Counted from the first letter of the stretch, positions 55,111-63,940 are shown. The stretch: DNA of 64,000 bases from Porticoccus sp964395715 (GCA_964395715.1 CAYNAU010000006.1:92160-156159), one strand, 5' to 3'. Made by a program: numbers and translations. Notes: generated by a model not told the origin, from the letters alone.

Positions 55111-55788
55111 ATGGGATTTTCAGCAGAAGACCTGCAAGCCATCTGGCTGACCCTGAGACTGGCAGCCCTCGTCACCCTGTTGCTGTTACTGATCGGCACA
55201 CCCCTCGCCTGGTGGCTGTGCCGTACCCGCTGTCGCTGGAAAGGGATAATCAGCGCGGTCATCGCCCTGCCGCTGGTATTGCCCCCCACGGTGCTCGGTT
55301 TCTACCTGCTGTTGGCGATGGGGCCCCACGGCCCGGTGGGCCAACTCACCCAGGCCCTGGGCATCGGCACCCTGCCCTTTACCTTCTGGGGGCTGGTGGT
55401 GGCCTCGGTGTTCTATTCCCTGCCGTTTGTGGTGCAGCCCATTCAAAATGTTATGGAGGCCATGGGCGAACGACCGCTGGAAGTAGCCGCCACCCTCGGC
55501 GCCAGTCCATGGGATACCTTTATCAACGTGGTGCTGCCGCTGTCCCGCCCGGGTTTTGTCACCGCTGCCATTCTCGGCTTCACCCACACCCTCGGAGAAT
55601 TTGGCGTGGTGCTGATGATTGGCGGCAATATCCCCGGAGCGACCCGGGTCATCTCGGTACAGATCTACGATCACGTGGAGGCTATGGATTACGCCCAGGC
55701 CCACTGGCTGGCAGCCACCATGGTGTTGTTCTCCTTCGCAGTACTGGCGGTGCTCTACAGCCGCAAGCGCCCGCTGGTCATCAAGTGA
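55111..55788 (+). CDS. modB: Molybdate ABC transporter permease ModB
   Basis: Inner-membrane permease of 225 residues with five predicted helices. The cytoplasmic EAA loop that docks the ATPase reads EVAATLGASPWDTFINVVLPLSRPG (positions about 128-152, key residues Gly-Ala-Ser and Leu-Pro). It lies 6 nt after modA and 10 nt before modC, so the three are a single operon importing molybdate for molybdenum cofactor. Confidence 0.95.
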   Translation: MGFSAEDLQAIWLTLRLAALVTLLLLLIGTPLAWWLCRTRCRWKGIISAVIALPLVLPPTVLGFYLLLAMGPHGPVGQLTQALGIGTLPFTFWGLVVASVFYSLPFVVQPIQNVMEAMGERPLEVAATLGASPWDTFINVVLPLSRPGFVTAAILGFTHTLGEFGVVLMIGGNIPGATRVISVQIYDHVEAMDYAQAHWLAATMVLFSFAVLAVLYSRKRPLVIK

Positions 55789-55798
55789 GTCTGGCGCC

Positions 55799-56878
55799 AT
55801 GAACTCACCCACACTCAGAGCCCACTTCCAGCTTCAGCGAGCCGATTTCAGCCTCAAGGTAGATCTGGAATTGCCCTGCCAGGGAGTGATTGCCCTGTTT
55901 GGCCGATCCGGCTCCGGCAAAACCTCACTGCTGCGCTGCATCGCCGGGCTCGAGCGCTCTGCACATGGCACCCTGCACTTTAATGGCGATACCTGGCAGG
56001 ACGAGACCCGCTTTGTTCCCGTGTATCAACGACGCCTCGGCTACGTCTTTCAGGAAGCCAGCCTGCTGCCGCACCTGAGCGCCCGGGGCAACCTGGAATT
56101 TGCCCGCAAGCGCACCCCCGAAACCGTGACAGAGGCGGAGTGGCAGAAAATCATCGGGCTGCTCGGCCTCGACTCCCTGCTGGACCGCTCCCCGGGACAG
56201 CTCTCCGGTGGCGAGCGTCAGAGGGTCGCCATTGGCCGGGCGTTGATCAGCAAACCCCGGCTGTTATTGATGGATGAACCGCTGGCCGCCCTCGACCTGG
56301 CCCGCAAGCAGGAAATTCTGCCCTACCTGGAAACCCTGAAATCCGAACTGGATGTGCCGATCATCTACGTCAGTCATTCCCCGGACGAAGTGGCGCGACT
56401 GGCGGACACCCTGGTAGCCATGGAAGACGGTCGCATTGTCGCCAGCGGCCCCCTCAATGAAACCCTGACCCGCCTCGATTTTCCCATCCGGCTGGGGGAA
56501 GAAGTGGGCTCGGTGGTGAACGCGACAGTGGTGGAACGGGATGCAAAATGGCAACTGGCAAAAGTCGCCTTTGATGCCGGTGAGCTGTGGTTTCGGGACA
56601 GCGGTCATGAACTCGGCAGCCAGGTGCGGGTGCGGGTATTTGCCCGGGATATCAGCCTGTCACTTCAACATCACACCGACACCAGCATCGCCAACTCCCT
56701 GCCCGCCGTGGTAGAGGAAATATCCACCGAACAGCACCCGGGCCTGGCCCTGGTGAAGCTCAGGGTCGGCAACACCCCGTTGGTGGCTCGCGTCAGCCAC
56801 CGCTCCGCCCATCATTTGGAACTTGCCCCCGGCAAAGCCATCTGGGCGCAGATTAAATCGGTGGCGATTATTCAGTAG
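55799..56878 (+). CDS. modC: Molybdate ABC transporter ATP-binding protein ModC
   Basis: A 359-residue ATPase subunit (E. coli 352). Walker A GRSGSGKTS (about 35-43), signature LSGGERQRVAIGRA (about 135-148), Walker B LLLMDEPLAALD (about 154-165), switch His in VSHSPDEV. The C-terminal TOBE/Mop-like domain (about 295-359; SLPAVVEEIS...LVKLRVG) binds oxyanions and regulates the pump. The frame is open upstream into modB, but the ATG at 55799, 10 nt past modB, is the fitting start. Confidence 0.96.
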   Translation: MNSPTLRAHFQLQRADFSLKVDLELPCQGVIALFGRSGSGKTSLLRCIAGLERSAHGTLHFNGDTWQDETRFVPVYQRRLGYVFQEASLLPHLSARGNLEFARKRTPETVTEAEWQKIIGLLGLDSLLDRSPGQLSGGERQRVAIGRALISKPRLLLMDEPLAALDLARKQEILPYLETLKSELDVPIIYVSHSPDEVARLADTLVAMEDGRIVASGPLNETLTRLDFPIRLGEEVGSVVNATVVERDAKWQLAKVAFDAGELWFRDSGHELGSQVRVRVFARDISLSLQHHTDTSIANSLPAVVEEISTEQHPGLALVKLRVGNTPLVARVSHRSAHHLELAPGKAIWAQIKSVAIIQ

Positions 56879-56938
56879 TCATTTACCGTAGAGGCAGAGA
56901 TTCTTTAGCAAAAGTATTGCGATCCAGGATTTCCATGT

Positions 56939-57125
56939 TAGATAAATAAAAAACCCAGCTAGAAGCCGGGAGCACTGGTAGGTACGTTGCCAGACGCAAA
57001 TGGTCGGGATTGGCTCGCTGCCCGGTGGGCAGCTCGGGGTTGCACCCCGCCGTCGGCAAGCACCGGCGCCCAAAACGGCTGACACCGTTTTGTCGAAGGG
57101 GGTTCTCACCGAAAGCTCCCGTCAC
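56939..57125. repeat. Hairpin-rich spacer with a degenerate terminator copy
   Basis: It begins with a decayed copy of the tRNA-Ser terminator (GATAAATAAAAAACCC[A]GCT..AAGCCGGG, 56940-56970). Perfect or near-perfect stem-loops follow: GCTGCCC/GGGCAGC (57017-57033), CGGGGT/ACCCCG (57035-57049) and AAAACGG/CCGTTTT (57072-57091). The piece CTCGGGG...GCCGTC..CAAGC.CCGGCGC (about 57033-57070) is a shortened relative of the duplicated repeat on the other side of tRNA-Ser. No coding frame is credible. Confidence 0.6.
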
Positions 57126-57133
57126 AGATAAAT

Positions 57134-57162
57134 AAAAAACCCGGCTAAAAAGCCGGGTTTTT
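57134..57162 (-). terminator. Terminator of tRNA-Ser
   Basis: A 13-bp stem AAAAAACCCGGCT / AGCCGGGTTTTTT with a 4-nt loop, immediately past the tRNA-Ser CCA end on the minus strand. A-T runs on both sides make it usable in either direction (also for modC read-through). Confidence 0.9.
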
Positions 57163-57168
57163 TATTTA

Positions 57169-57256
57169 TGGCGGTGAGGGAGGGATTCGAACCCTCGATA
57201 CGTTTCCGTATACACACTTTCCAGGCGTGCTCCTTCGACCACTCGGACACCTCACC
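57169..57256 (-). tRNA. tRNA-Ser (anticodon GGA)
   Basis: An 88-nt class II tRNA with acceptor GGTGAGG / CCTCACC, a long variable arm (TATACGGAAACGTA), anticodon loop CTGGAAA giving GGA, T-loop GTTCGAATC and an encoded CCA. Its first 22 nt and the 114 nt upstream are duplicated 152 bp away. Confidence 0.96.
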
Positions 57257-57370
57257 AGATAAAACTGTCTGCTTGTTTTTTACTCTCAGGATAAGCACGC
57301 CAGGCGTACTCGTTACTCGGGGATACTCCCCTCGCCCTTCGGGTCGCCGTCACAAGCTCCGGCGCTCTCT
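57235..57370 (-). repeat. Tandem direct repeat, copy 1 (overlaps the tRNA-Ser 5' end)
   Basis: A 136-bp unit identical to 57387-57522 except at one base (A at 57325, T at 57477); period 152 bp. Read on the minus strand it comprises the upstream region of tRNA-Ser followed by the first 22 nt of the gene. It includes the palindromic-type motif CTCGCCCTTCGGGTCGCCGT. Confidence 0.9.
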
Positions 57371-57386
57371 TCGGCAAGCCTCCGAG

Positions 57387-57522
57387 TCGACCACTCGGAC
57401 ACCTCACCAGATAAAACTGTCTGCTTGTTTTTTACTCTCAGGATAAGCACGCCAGGCGTACTCGTTACTCGGGGATTCTCCCCTCGCCCTTCGGGTCGCC
57501 GTCACAAGCTCCGGCGCTCTCT
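57387..57522 (-). repeat. Tandem direct repeat, copy 2 (carries an orphan tRNA-Ser 5' end)
   Basis: The second copy of the 136-bp unit. The tRNA-Ser start (reverse complement of 57387-57408) is present but the rest of the tRNA is missing; a 16-bp linker (57371-57386) joins it to copy 1. The near-perfect identity points to a recent duplication or to continuing homogenisation. Confidence 0.9.
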
Positions 57523-57611
57523 GCGACGCTTCCCGAATCAATGATTCCGGGCATTTGACCGCACTTTTTGAGGGCCGCAACTGTACACAAGCACCCCCAA
57601 AAAAGCAATGA

Positions 57612-58169
57612 TCACGGCCAGTTCGCGAAATACTCGGAGACCTCTGCTTCCGGTGCGGGGGGCGGGGTGAATTCCATGGTGCCAAGATAAAGAAAACCAA
57701 CAATTTTCTCTTCGCCTCTGAGACCCAGTCCGTCCATGACTGTGCTGTCATAGGCGTAGTCACCGGTACGCCAGATTGCACCGACATTCTGTGCGTAAGC
57801 GGCGGTAATCATATTCTGTACCGTCGCGCCGGTCGAAATGACCTGTTCAATCTCGGGCACCTTCAGGTTGGCCTTTGGGCTGGCGATGGCCACAATCACC
57901 ATAGGCGCCCGCAGTGGTCTGCCGATGGCGCGCTCACGCTCCTTGTCACTCAGCTCCGGGTTTTTCACCGTTTCTGCACGGGCAAATAACTCGCCCAGTG
58001 CCACCAGCCCTTCTCCCTCCAGAACCAGGAAACGCCAGGGCCTCATACGCCCGTGATCGGCTGCCCGAAAAGCTGCCTTCTGTATATTGACCAGCACATC
58101 GCCTGAGGGGGCAGGCGCCGACAATCTCGGGCAGGAGATGCGTTCGTGCAATGCTTTAATGGCATCCAT
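57612..58169 (-). CDS. Nitroreductase family protein (YdjA-like)
   Basis: A 185-residue FMN-dependent oxidoreductase (E. coli YdjA 183). Flavin-binding features: the N-terminal RISCPRLSAPAPS segment (FMN phosphate contacts by Arg), FRAADHGRMRPWRFLVLEG (positions about 34-52), and the C-terminal FLYLGTME. Its physiological substrate is unknown. It is divergent from the adenylate cyclase gene, with 124 nt between starts. Confidence 0.88.
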   Translation of the reverse strand: MDAIKALHERISCPRLSAPAPSGDVLVNIQKAAFRAADHGRMRPWRFLVLEGEGLVALGELFARAETVKNPELSDKERERAIGRPLRAPMVIVAIASPKANLKVPEIEQVISTGATVQNMITAAYAQNVGAIWRTGDYAYDSTVMDGLGLRGEEKIVGFLYLGTMEFTPPPAPEAEVSEYFANWP

Positions 58170-58293
58170 CTGTAGACCTTTCTCGGTTAAAAACGACGAT
58201 CCCGATCACCGCCCGGGACAAGCATGGACATTTTCAGCCAGACGTCGTGTAATTACCCGCACTGGATGGCATGTCGGGGCAACATCTTACAGG

Positions 58294-59670
58294 ATGAATG
58301 CAGAGAGTTCGAAAGAGACCGCAAGGTTGATACGTTATCAGGGCCTGTTTCGTTTTCTTAACGGCTTTGCCGCTATTGCCGCCATTGCCCTCAGTCATGA
58401 AGCCCTGGGGCAGGACCTGACCAAAGCACTACCAATGCTGCTGGCAGCACTGTATATCGCCTCTGCCAATGGCCTGTTGCAGCGCTTCGATGAATCCAGG
58501 CGCGCCGCTGTGTGCCAGTTGTTTGCCTTTATCGACGCCCTGCTGTTGGGCTGTGTGCTGGGCTTTCTCCAGCTGAGTCCCATACCTTCCCTGATATTTT
58601 TCCTGTCACTGCAATTTAATGCCCTGGCAAACGGCACCTGGCAGAAACTGATTGTGGACAACCTGGCGCTGATTATCGGAATTGCGGCAACCATGTTCGC
58701 CCTGCAGCTCTGGTGGGCCAATGAACTGTCTCTGGTGGCCAGCCTGCCGCCACTGATCGCCCTGGGACTCTATGCCTGTATATTTGGCCGCAACAGTTTG
58801 CGGCAGATGCACGAGCAGAGCGAAAAGATCCGCCAGTTCGAGAAACAACAGATTCAACTGAAACTGCGCAATTACCGCCTGTCGAAGTATCTCTCTCCAA
58901 CATTACTCAAAGCCATTCAGTCGGGCAAGGACGTAAAGCTGGAAACCCATCGCCGCAAGCTGACCATTTTCTTTTCCGATATCAAAGGATTCAGCGAACT
59001 GGCAGAGGAGATGGAAGGCGAGCCACTGACCAACCTGCTCAATAATTACCTGACAGAAATGTCGCAGATTGCACTTAAGCATGGCGCCACCATCGACAAG
59101 TTTATCGGTGATGCTGTCATGATTTTCTTTGGCGATCCCAGTACCAAGGGTGTCAAGGAAGATTGTCTGGCCGCAGTGTCCATGGCCATTGATATGAAAA
59201 AACACATGAAAGAGCTGCAACAACGCTGGGCCAACCAGGGCATTCGCAAGCCACTTGAAATCCGTATGGGTATCAACACCGGTTATTGTGCGGTCGGTAA
59301 TTTTGGTACAGAAGACCGCCTGGACTACACGCTGCTTGGAACTGAGGTGAATCTCGCCAGCCGCCTGGAAGCCGCCGCACAGCCCGGTGAAATCCTGATT
59401 TCTCACGAGACCTACTCGCTGATCAAGGAACTGGTATTGTGCGAGGAGCGCGGAGAAATACAGGTGAAAGGCTTTCAGCATCCGGTCAAGGCCTATGCGG
59501 CCATTGACCTGCGTAAAAACCTGAAAGGTGCCCACCGCTACTTCGAACACATTACCGACGGCTTCTCGTTCTACATGGACACCGACCGCATCCGCAATTA
59601 CGACCAGGACAAGATTCTGCGCTCCCTGCTGGATGCAGCAGAACACCTGCAGAAAACCAGAAAGCCCTGA
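58294..59670 (+). CDS. Class III adenylate cyclase with N-terminal membrane domain (CyaB-like)
   Basis: A 458-residue inner-membrane protein. Five or six hydrophobic helices (about 19-165) form a MASE-like sensor domain, followed by a helical linker (about 170-200) and a class III cyclase catalytic domain (about 222-400). Metal-binding Asp residues are in FFSDIKGFSE and KFIGDAVMIFFGD. Lys in the first motif and Asp-Tyr-Thr (LDYTLLGTEVN) favour ATP over GTP, and the transition-state Asn/Arg are in NLASRLE. Length and plan match Pseudomonas CyaB. ATG 58294 is chosen although the frame opens at 58087. Confidence 0.85.
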   Translation: MNAESSKETARLIRYQGLFRFLNGFAAIAAIALSHEALGQDLTKALPMLLAALYIASANGLLQRFDESRRAAVCQLFAFIDALLLGCVLGFLQLSPIPSLIFFLSLQFNALANGTWQKLIVDNLALIIGIAATMFALQLWWANELSLVASLPPLIALGLYACIFGRNSLRQMHEQSEKIRQFEKQQIQLKLRNYRLSKYLSPTLLKAIQSGKDVKLETHRRKLTIFFSDIKGFSELAEEMEGEPLTNLLNNYLTEMSQIALKHGATIDKFIGDAVMIFFGDPSTKGVKEDCLAAVSMAIDMKKHMKELQQRWANQGIRKPLEIRMGINTGYCAVGNFGTEDRLDYTLLGTEVNLASRLEAAAQPGEILISHETYSLIKELVLCEERGEIQVKGFQHPVKAYAAIDLRKNLKGAHRYFEHITDGFSFYMDTDRIRNYDQDKILRSLLDAAEHLQKTRKP

Positions 59671-59688
59671 GGACGCTATTGACCTGCG

Positions 59689-60510
59689 TTACTGCCTGGA
59701 AAGGCGGATGCGGGGGGCATCGCTTTTAATAGAACTGCGATAGGGGTTGATATCCAAGCCGCCACGGCGGGTGTAACGGGCGTAGACTTCCAGCTGGTCC
59801 GGTGCACAGAGTTCACTGATCTCTGTATAAATTCGTTCCACACACTGCTCGTGAAAATCCTGATGATTTCGGAATGAAATCAGGTAGCGCAGCAACCCCT
59901 CATGTTCTATGGGCCAACCCGTGTAGCGAATCAGAATACTGGCCCAGTCAGGCTGACCAGTCACCGGGCAGTTGGTTTTCAGAAGATGACTGTAAAGGGA
60001 TTCTGTCACCACTTCGCGCCGACCGGTGAGCGCCAGCAGGGTGGCATCCGGAGAGTAACTGTCCACCTCTATGGGCAGTTCATCCAGGCAGGTACCGGGA
60101 AATGTACCGATACCCCGGTGCCTGAAACTGTCCGCGGGATGAATCCCCACCTGAACCGGGCCGCCAACACAGGCGGAAATGTCCCTTTCCAGCAATGTCG
60201 CCACGTCCTGGGGAGAGTGGTAGCGCTCCTGGTTAAGCGAATTCAGGTACAACTTAAGCGACTTGGATTCCACCAGGTTTTCTGTATGGCAGGGCATGGA
60301 GATCTCCACCACCGCCACCGTGGGTTTGCCGCGGATATCCAGCCAGGACAGCTCGTAACCGGTCCAGAGGTCAAAACCGAAAAATGTAGGTTCGCCGCTC
60401 AGCCCCAGTGCCTGACGCCCTTCACGCCGGGGAATCGGCTGCAGAAGATGTGGACTGTACTGTTCCGGATACTTGGTTTCAGCACCCAGCAACAAGGGTT
60501 TGTCGACCAC
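59689..60510 (-). CDS. queF: NADPH-dependent 7-cyano-7-deazaguanine reductase QueF
   Basis: Reduces preQ0 to preQ1 in the synthesis of the tRNA nucleoside queuosine. It has 273 residues, the long bimodular (E. coli-type) form. The NADPH motif ESKSLKLYLNS is at 81-91; the catalytic Cys181 lies in TNCPVTGQPDW with the general acid Asp188. The start is a GTG at 60510. It is 8 nt downstream of the ABC permease stop-to-start direction on the same strand, so it may be co-transcribed with the YadGH-like exporter genes. Confidence 0.95.
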   Translation of the reverse strand: MVDKPLLLGAETKYPEQYSPHLLQPIPRREGRQALGLSGEPTFFGFDLWTGYELSWLDIRGKPTVAVVEISMPCHTENLVESKSLKLYLNSLNQERYHSPQDVATLLERDISACVGGPVQVGIHPADSFRHRGIGTFPGTCLDELPIEVDSYSPDATLLALTGRREVVTESLYSHLLKTNCPVTGQPDWASILIRYTGWPIEHEGLLRYLISFRNHQDFHEQCVERIYTEISELCAPDQLEVYARYTRRGGLDINPYRSSIKSDAPRIRLSRQ

Positions 60511-60518
60511 GATTTACC

Positions 60519-61292
60519 TCAACTGCGCAGCCTTTTGCCGCGCTCCAGCAGATAGAGTGAATAGACAAACAGCACTACACAGAATGCCATCACCATGACA
60601 AAGGCCCACACCACGTTGATATCGGACACACCCAGCAACCCGTAACGAAAGGCATTGACCATATATAGCACAGGGTTGGCCTGGGAGACGCCCTGCCAGA
60701 AGGCGGGCAGCATGCCGATTGAATAGAACACCCCACCCAGGTAGGTCAGCGGTGTCAGTACAAAGGTGGGGATAATGGAAATGTCATCAAAGCTGTTGGC
60801 AAAAACGGCGTTAATAAATCCCGCCAGCGCAAACAGTACCGCCGTGAGAAAGACGATAGCGATGGTGATGCCCAGGTGGCTGACCTGCAGCTTGGTAAAG
60901 AACAGGGACAACAATGTCACGATCACACCGACTGCCAGACCGCGGGCCACACCACCGATCACATAGCCCAGCAGAATAATGTAGTTGGGTACCGGCGATA
61001 CCAGCAGTTCTTCGATACTGCGCTGAAATTTGGTACCGAAAAAGGACGACACCACATTGGAATAGGAGTTGGTAATCACCGACATCATGATCAGGCCGGG
61101 AACCACAAACTCGATATAGCTGAAGCCGGACATTTCGCCGATGCGAGGGCCAATCAGCCGCCCGAAAATTACAAAATACAGGGCAATGGTTATGGCGGGA
61201 GGCAAAAGTGTCTGCTGCCAGATGCGCATGAAGCGACGGATTTCTTTTTCCAGGATGGTGTAAAACGCCACCCACTGCTGCCGGGCATTCAT
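60519..61292 (-). CDS. ABC-2 type transporter permease (YadH-like)
   Basis: A 257-residue membrane subunit with six predicted helices. The ABC-2 family signature (about 85-125, QRSIEELLVSPVPNYIILLGY at positions about 90-110) is visible, as is the C-terminal motif LPAFWQGVSQANPVLYMVNAFRYG (about 199-222). It overlaps its ATPase gene by 4 nt. Export cargo is unknown; E. coli YadGH is likewise uncharacterised. Confidence 0.9.
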   Translation of the reverse strand: MNARQQWVAFYTILEKEIRRFMRIWQQTLLPPAITIALYFVIFGRLIGPRIGEMSGFSYIEFVVPGLIMMSVITNSYSNVVSSFFGTKFQRSIEELLVSPVPNYIILLGYVIGGVARGLAVGVIVTLLSLFFTKLQVSHLGITIAIVFLTAVLFALAGFINAVFANSFDDISIIPTFVLTPLTYLGGVFYSIGMLPAFWQGVSQANPVLYMVNAFRYGLLGVSDINVVWAFVMVMAFCVVLFVYSLYLLERGKRLRS

Positions 61293-62230
61293 GGCTGTAC
61301 CTCCTGCTTGCCACCGCTGTGTGACTCCACCAGCGACACAAACAGTTCTTCCAGACGGTTGGCCTTATTGCGCATGCTGGTGACATGAATGCCGCGCTCA
61401 CTGAGGCTGGCAAACAGTTCATTCAGGGACTGGTGTTTTTCCACTTCCACCTCAAAGCTGTGATCGTCGAGCAGCTGCCCCGGATAGCCATCAATGGCTG
61501 GAAATTCGCCGAGTTCTTCCCGGGTGTCGAGAATGAATACTTCCTTGTTCAGCTGCTTGAGCAGGGCTTTTACCGTGGTGTTCTGAATGATCTGGCCGCG
61601 ATCAATGATGGCGACATTACGGCACAGGCTCTCTGCTTCCTCAAGGTAATGGGTGGTCAGAATGATCGTAGTGCCCCGGGCGTTAATGTCCCGCAAAAAC
61701 TGCCACATGGAACGGCGCAGCTCGATATCAACACCCGCCGTCGGCTCATCAAGAATCAGCAGGCGGGGCTCGTGCACCAGGGCACGGGCAATCATCAATC
61801 GTCGTTTCATACCGCCGGACAGCATCCGTGAACGCTGATGCCGCTTATCCCAGAGTCCCAGTTGTTTCAGGTACTTTTCCGTGCGCTCTTCAGCCAGCTT
61901 GGCGGGCAATCCAAAATAGCCGGCCTGTGTCTTGACGATATCAAAGACTTTTTCAAACTGGTTGAAATTGAATTCCTGGGGAACTACCCCGATATTTTGC
62001 TTGGCCAGGGAGAAGTTCTCATCGATGTCAGTGCCAAATACAGAAACCTTGCCGCTGGTTTTCTTTACCAACGAACAGATGACGCCGATGGTGGTGGATT
62101 TCCCGGCGCCGTTAGGCCCTAACACGGCGAAAAAATCGCCCGGCTGAACGTCAAGGCTGATGCCCTTGAGGGCTTCAAAACCGTTGTCATAGCGTTTGTG
62201 AAGATTACTGATAGAAAGTGCAGCAGTCAT
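61289..62230 (-). CDS. ABC transporter ATP-binding protein (YadG-like)
   Basis: A 313-residue ATPase. Walker A GPNGAGKSTT (about 38-47), Q-loop VVPQEFNFNQFE, signature MLSGGMKRRLMIARA (about 137-151), Walker B LLILDEPTAGVD (about 158-169). A C-terminal extension (about 220-313) is typical of drug- or polysaccharide-export ATPases. It is first in the yadG-yadH-queF series. The 257 nt beyond its start contain no recognisable gene. Confidence 0.9.
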   Translation of the reverse strand: MTAALSISNLHKRYDNGFEALKGISLDVQPGDFFAVLGPNGAGKSTTIGVICSLVKKTSGKVSVFGTDIDENFSLAKQNIGVVPQEFNFNQFEKVFDIVKTQAGYFGLPAKLAEERTEKYLKQLGLWDKRHQRSRMLSGGMKRRLMIARALVHEPRLLILDEPTAGVDIELRRSMWQFLRDINARGTTIILTTHYLEEAESLCRNVAIIDRGQIIQNTTVKALLKQLNKEVFILDTREELGEFPAIDGYPGQLLDDHSFEVEVEKHQSLNELFASLSERGIHVTSMRNKANRLEELFVSLVESHSGGKQEVQP

Positions 62231-62487
62231 AGTATTCCAAATCTGTCAAAAAGCTCTGGCGGCGGCCCCTTATCCTGCGACTTATGAGGCACAATACCAG
62301 TCAGCAAACCGAACGATAGTCTAAATGAGTTTGAAGAAATTTGCGGGCAAAAACCCGTGGTGTTGCACTTCGACAACACGAGTTGCAGCCATACCTCTGA
62401 AAAAAGGCACTCACCATAGCACTTATCTATTAAGGTATCCTGAAGTGCCGCCGAAAATCATTCTAGAAGACAACGTGAATCCAGAAG

Positions 62488-62853
62488 ATGACCTTTACAG
62501 AAAGCCCTGAACGGGAACGCTTCCAGAAAAAACGTGCCGTGACAAAGGACTGGTACTCTACCACCCTGAAAGAACGAAATGGCGCCTACGAAACCTGCCA
62601 GAAAATCCGCAAAACCTTTGCAGATGTTTCAAAATCCATCGGGGTTTCCAAGTATGCCGCGATCTTCAGTGCCAACGATATCGCACAGCAAAGCATAACC
62701 GTTTATTTTTCGCCCCCCACATCCATGTTGGCCAAAGCATTTGGAGCCAGTCCGTGCGAAAAACCGACTATCAGAAATAACCTGACGCTACTGGCGGGTT
62801 TACCCCAAAGTTGGCGGATTCACTTTCCCGGCCATACACCACCACCGGACTAA
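62488..62853 (+). CDS. Hypothetical protein
   Basis: A 121-residue charged protein with no membrane segment and no family recognised. The first 60 residues are rich in Lys, Arg and Glu; the middle (GVSKYAAIFSANDIAQQSITVYFSP, positions about 52-76) could form a small alpha/beta fold. GAAG precedes the ATG. Its stop overlaps the convergent SprA-like gene by 4 nt. Composition is near the local average, so it is likely a real but uncharacterised gene. Confidence 0.55.
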   Translation: MTFTESPERERFQKKRAVTKDWYSTTLKERNGAYETCQKIRKTFADVSKSIGVSKYAAIFSANDIAQQSITVYFSPPTSMLAKAFGASPCEKPTIRNNLTLLAGLPQSWRIHFPGHTPPPD

Positions 62854-63635
62854 ACCCGGGTATCAATACCTTTCATAAGAGATGGCTCCTCAGCGCCAGA
62901 CTGATAAGCACTAATGGCTTGCCGCCTGTCTTCAGCTTGCTGTTGCTTCCCGTCGCCGGCCACTCCAGATTCTGAAGTGGTGTCTTTACTGTGTGTCTCT
63001 CCTCCACGCTTTTCACTGTTCATCTGCATCAGCTGAAGGCGTGCCTCGGCTGCCGTTCTGGCGGCTTCCGCAGCCACTTTGCGGTCCTGGGGTGAGGGAT
63101 CAACCGGAGCCAGGGCTGCTCTTTGCAGCTGTTCCGCCTGCTGCAAGGTTGTGGCGGGGTCGCCGGATACGCTGGGGGAAGCTACGGATACTTCGCCACT
63201 GACGGCGTAATTGACACCATCGGGACCACGCTCATAGGAATAACTGGGCGCTCCCGTCAGGTGTCCGCCCACTGCAGCGTGGGCAGCCTCATGGGCGCGG
63301 ACCTCCCTGTCCCTTTGCTGAAGCTCTCGAATCTTCTGGAACTCTGCCCGCTGTTCCGGATCGTTTGCTCCAGTCTGGTGTTCCCCCTCGGTGCTAACCG
63401 TTTGTTTGTCTGACTCAACTTCTTCGTTGGAATAGGACTCGCCGGGAAGGTTGGATTCTGGACGGTGTTTATCGGTGGCACCCGATTTATCGGATTGCCC
63501 AACCGCGGCCACCTTTCCGGTCGTTGCTATCGCAGGCTCCTGATGGGCAGCAACAGCAGCACTCCCGGGCGACTGAGGGCCGGCGTCTATGTGAAAAGGT
63601 CTGTAAAACGTGGGCGATAGAGGCGGTATATCCAT
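62850..63635 (-). CDS. SprA-related putative metalloprotease (CJM1_0395 family)
   Basis: A 261-residue protein. The disordered, Gly/Ser/Glu-rich N-terminus (to about 95) precedes a short conserved core: a helix of charged residues (FQKIRELQQRDREVRAHEAAHAAVGG, positions about 98-123) carrying HEAAH, a zincin-like motif, then YERGPDGVNYAVSGEVSVA. The C-terminus is again low complexity with Ala-rich helices. The family is annotated as putative metalloproteases; activity is not established. Confidence 0.8.
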   Translation of the reverse strand: MDIPPLSPTFYRPFHIDAGPQSPGSAAVAAHQEPAIATTGKVAAVGQSDKSGATDKHRPESNLPGESYSNEEVESDKQTVSTEGEHQTGANDPEQRAEFQKIRELQQRDREVRAHEAAHAAVGGHLTGAPSYSYERGPDGVNYAVSGEVSVASPSVSGDPATTLQQAEQLQRAALAPVDPSPQDRKVAAEAARTAAEARLQLMQMNSEKRGGETHSKDTTSESGVAGDGKQQQAEDRRQAISAYQSGAEEPSLMKGIDTRV

Positions 63636-63835
63636 GGCATTGTATTAATAACAGTCGGGCTGCATTACAAAAAATCGATTACTGGCTAATCACCCTATCG
63701 ACCCAAATCACAGATACTTTAGCGCTCAGCGATGACGAAATTTTTGTAAGTACGGAAATGGGTAATGAACAGCATGCATTGCCGAAGCCGGGGCTTGGCT
63801 GCTACTGGGAGAATAAAAGGGGTGAGAAGAAAAAC

Positions 63836-63911
63836 TGGAGCGGGAAACCGGGTTCGAACCGGCGACCTCAACCTTGGCAAGGTTGCGCTCTACCAACTGA
63901 GCTATTCCCGC
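63836..63911 (-). tRNA. tRNA-Gly (anticodon GCC)
   Basis: A 76-nt cloverleaf: acceptor GCGGGAA / TTCCCGC, anticodon loop TTGCCAA giving GCC, T-loop GTTCGAACC, CCA encoded. It lies 29 nt after tRNA-Glu on the same strand and is probably co-transcribed. Confidence 0.97.
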
Positions 63912-63940
63912 ATTTTTTACCACAATAAACGATAAAAAAG

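Noticed and set aside
57171..57446. Open frames across the tRNA-Ser repeats
   Set aside because: These are translations of tRNA and repeat sequence (the usual spurious tRNA-antisense peptides).
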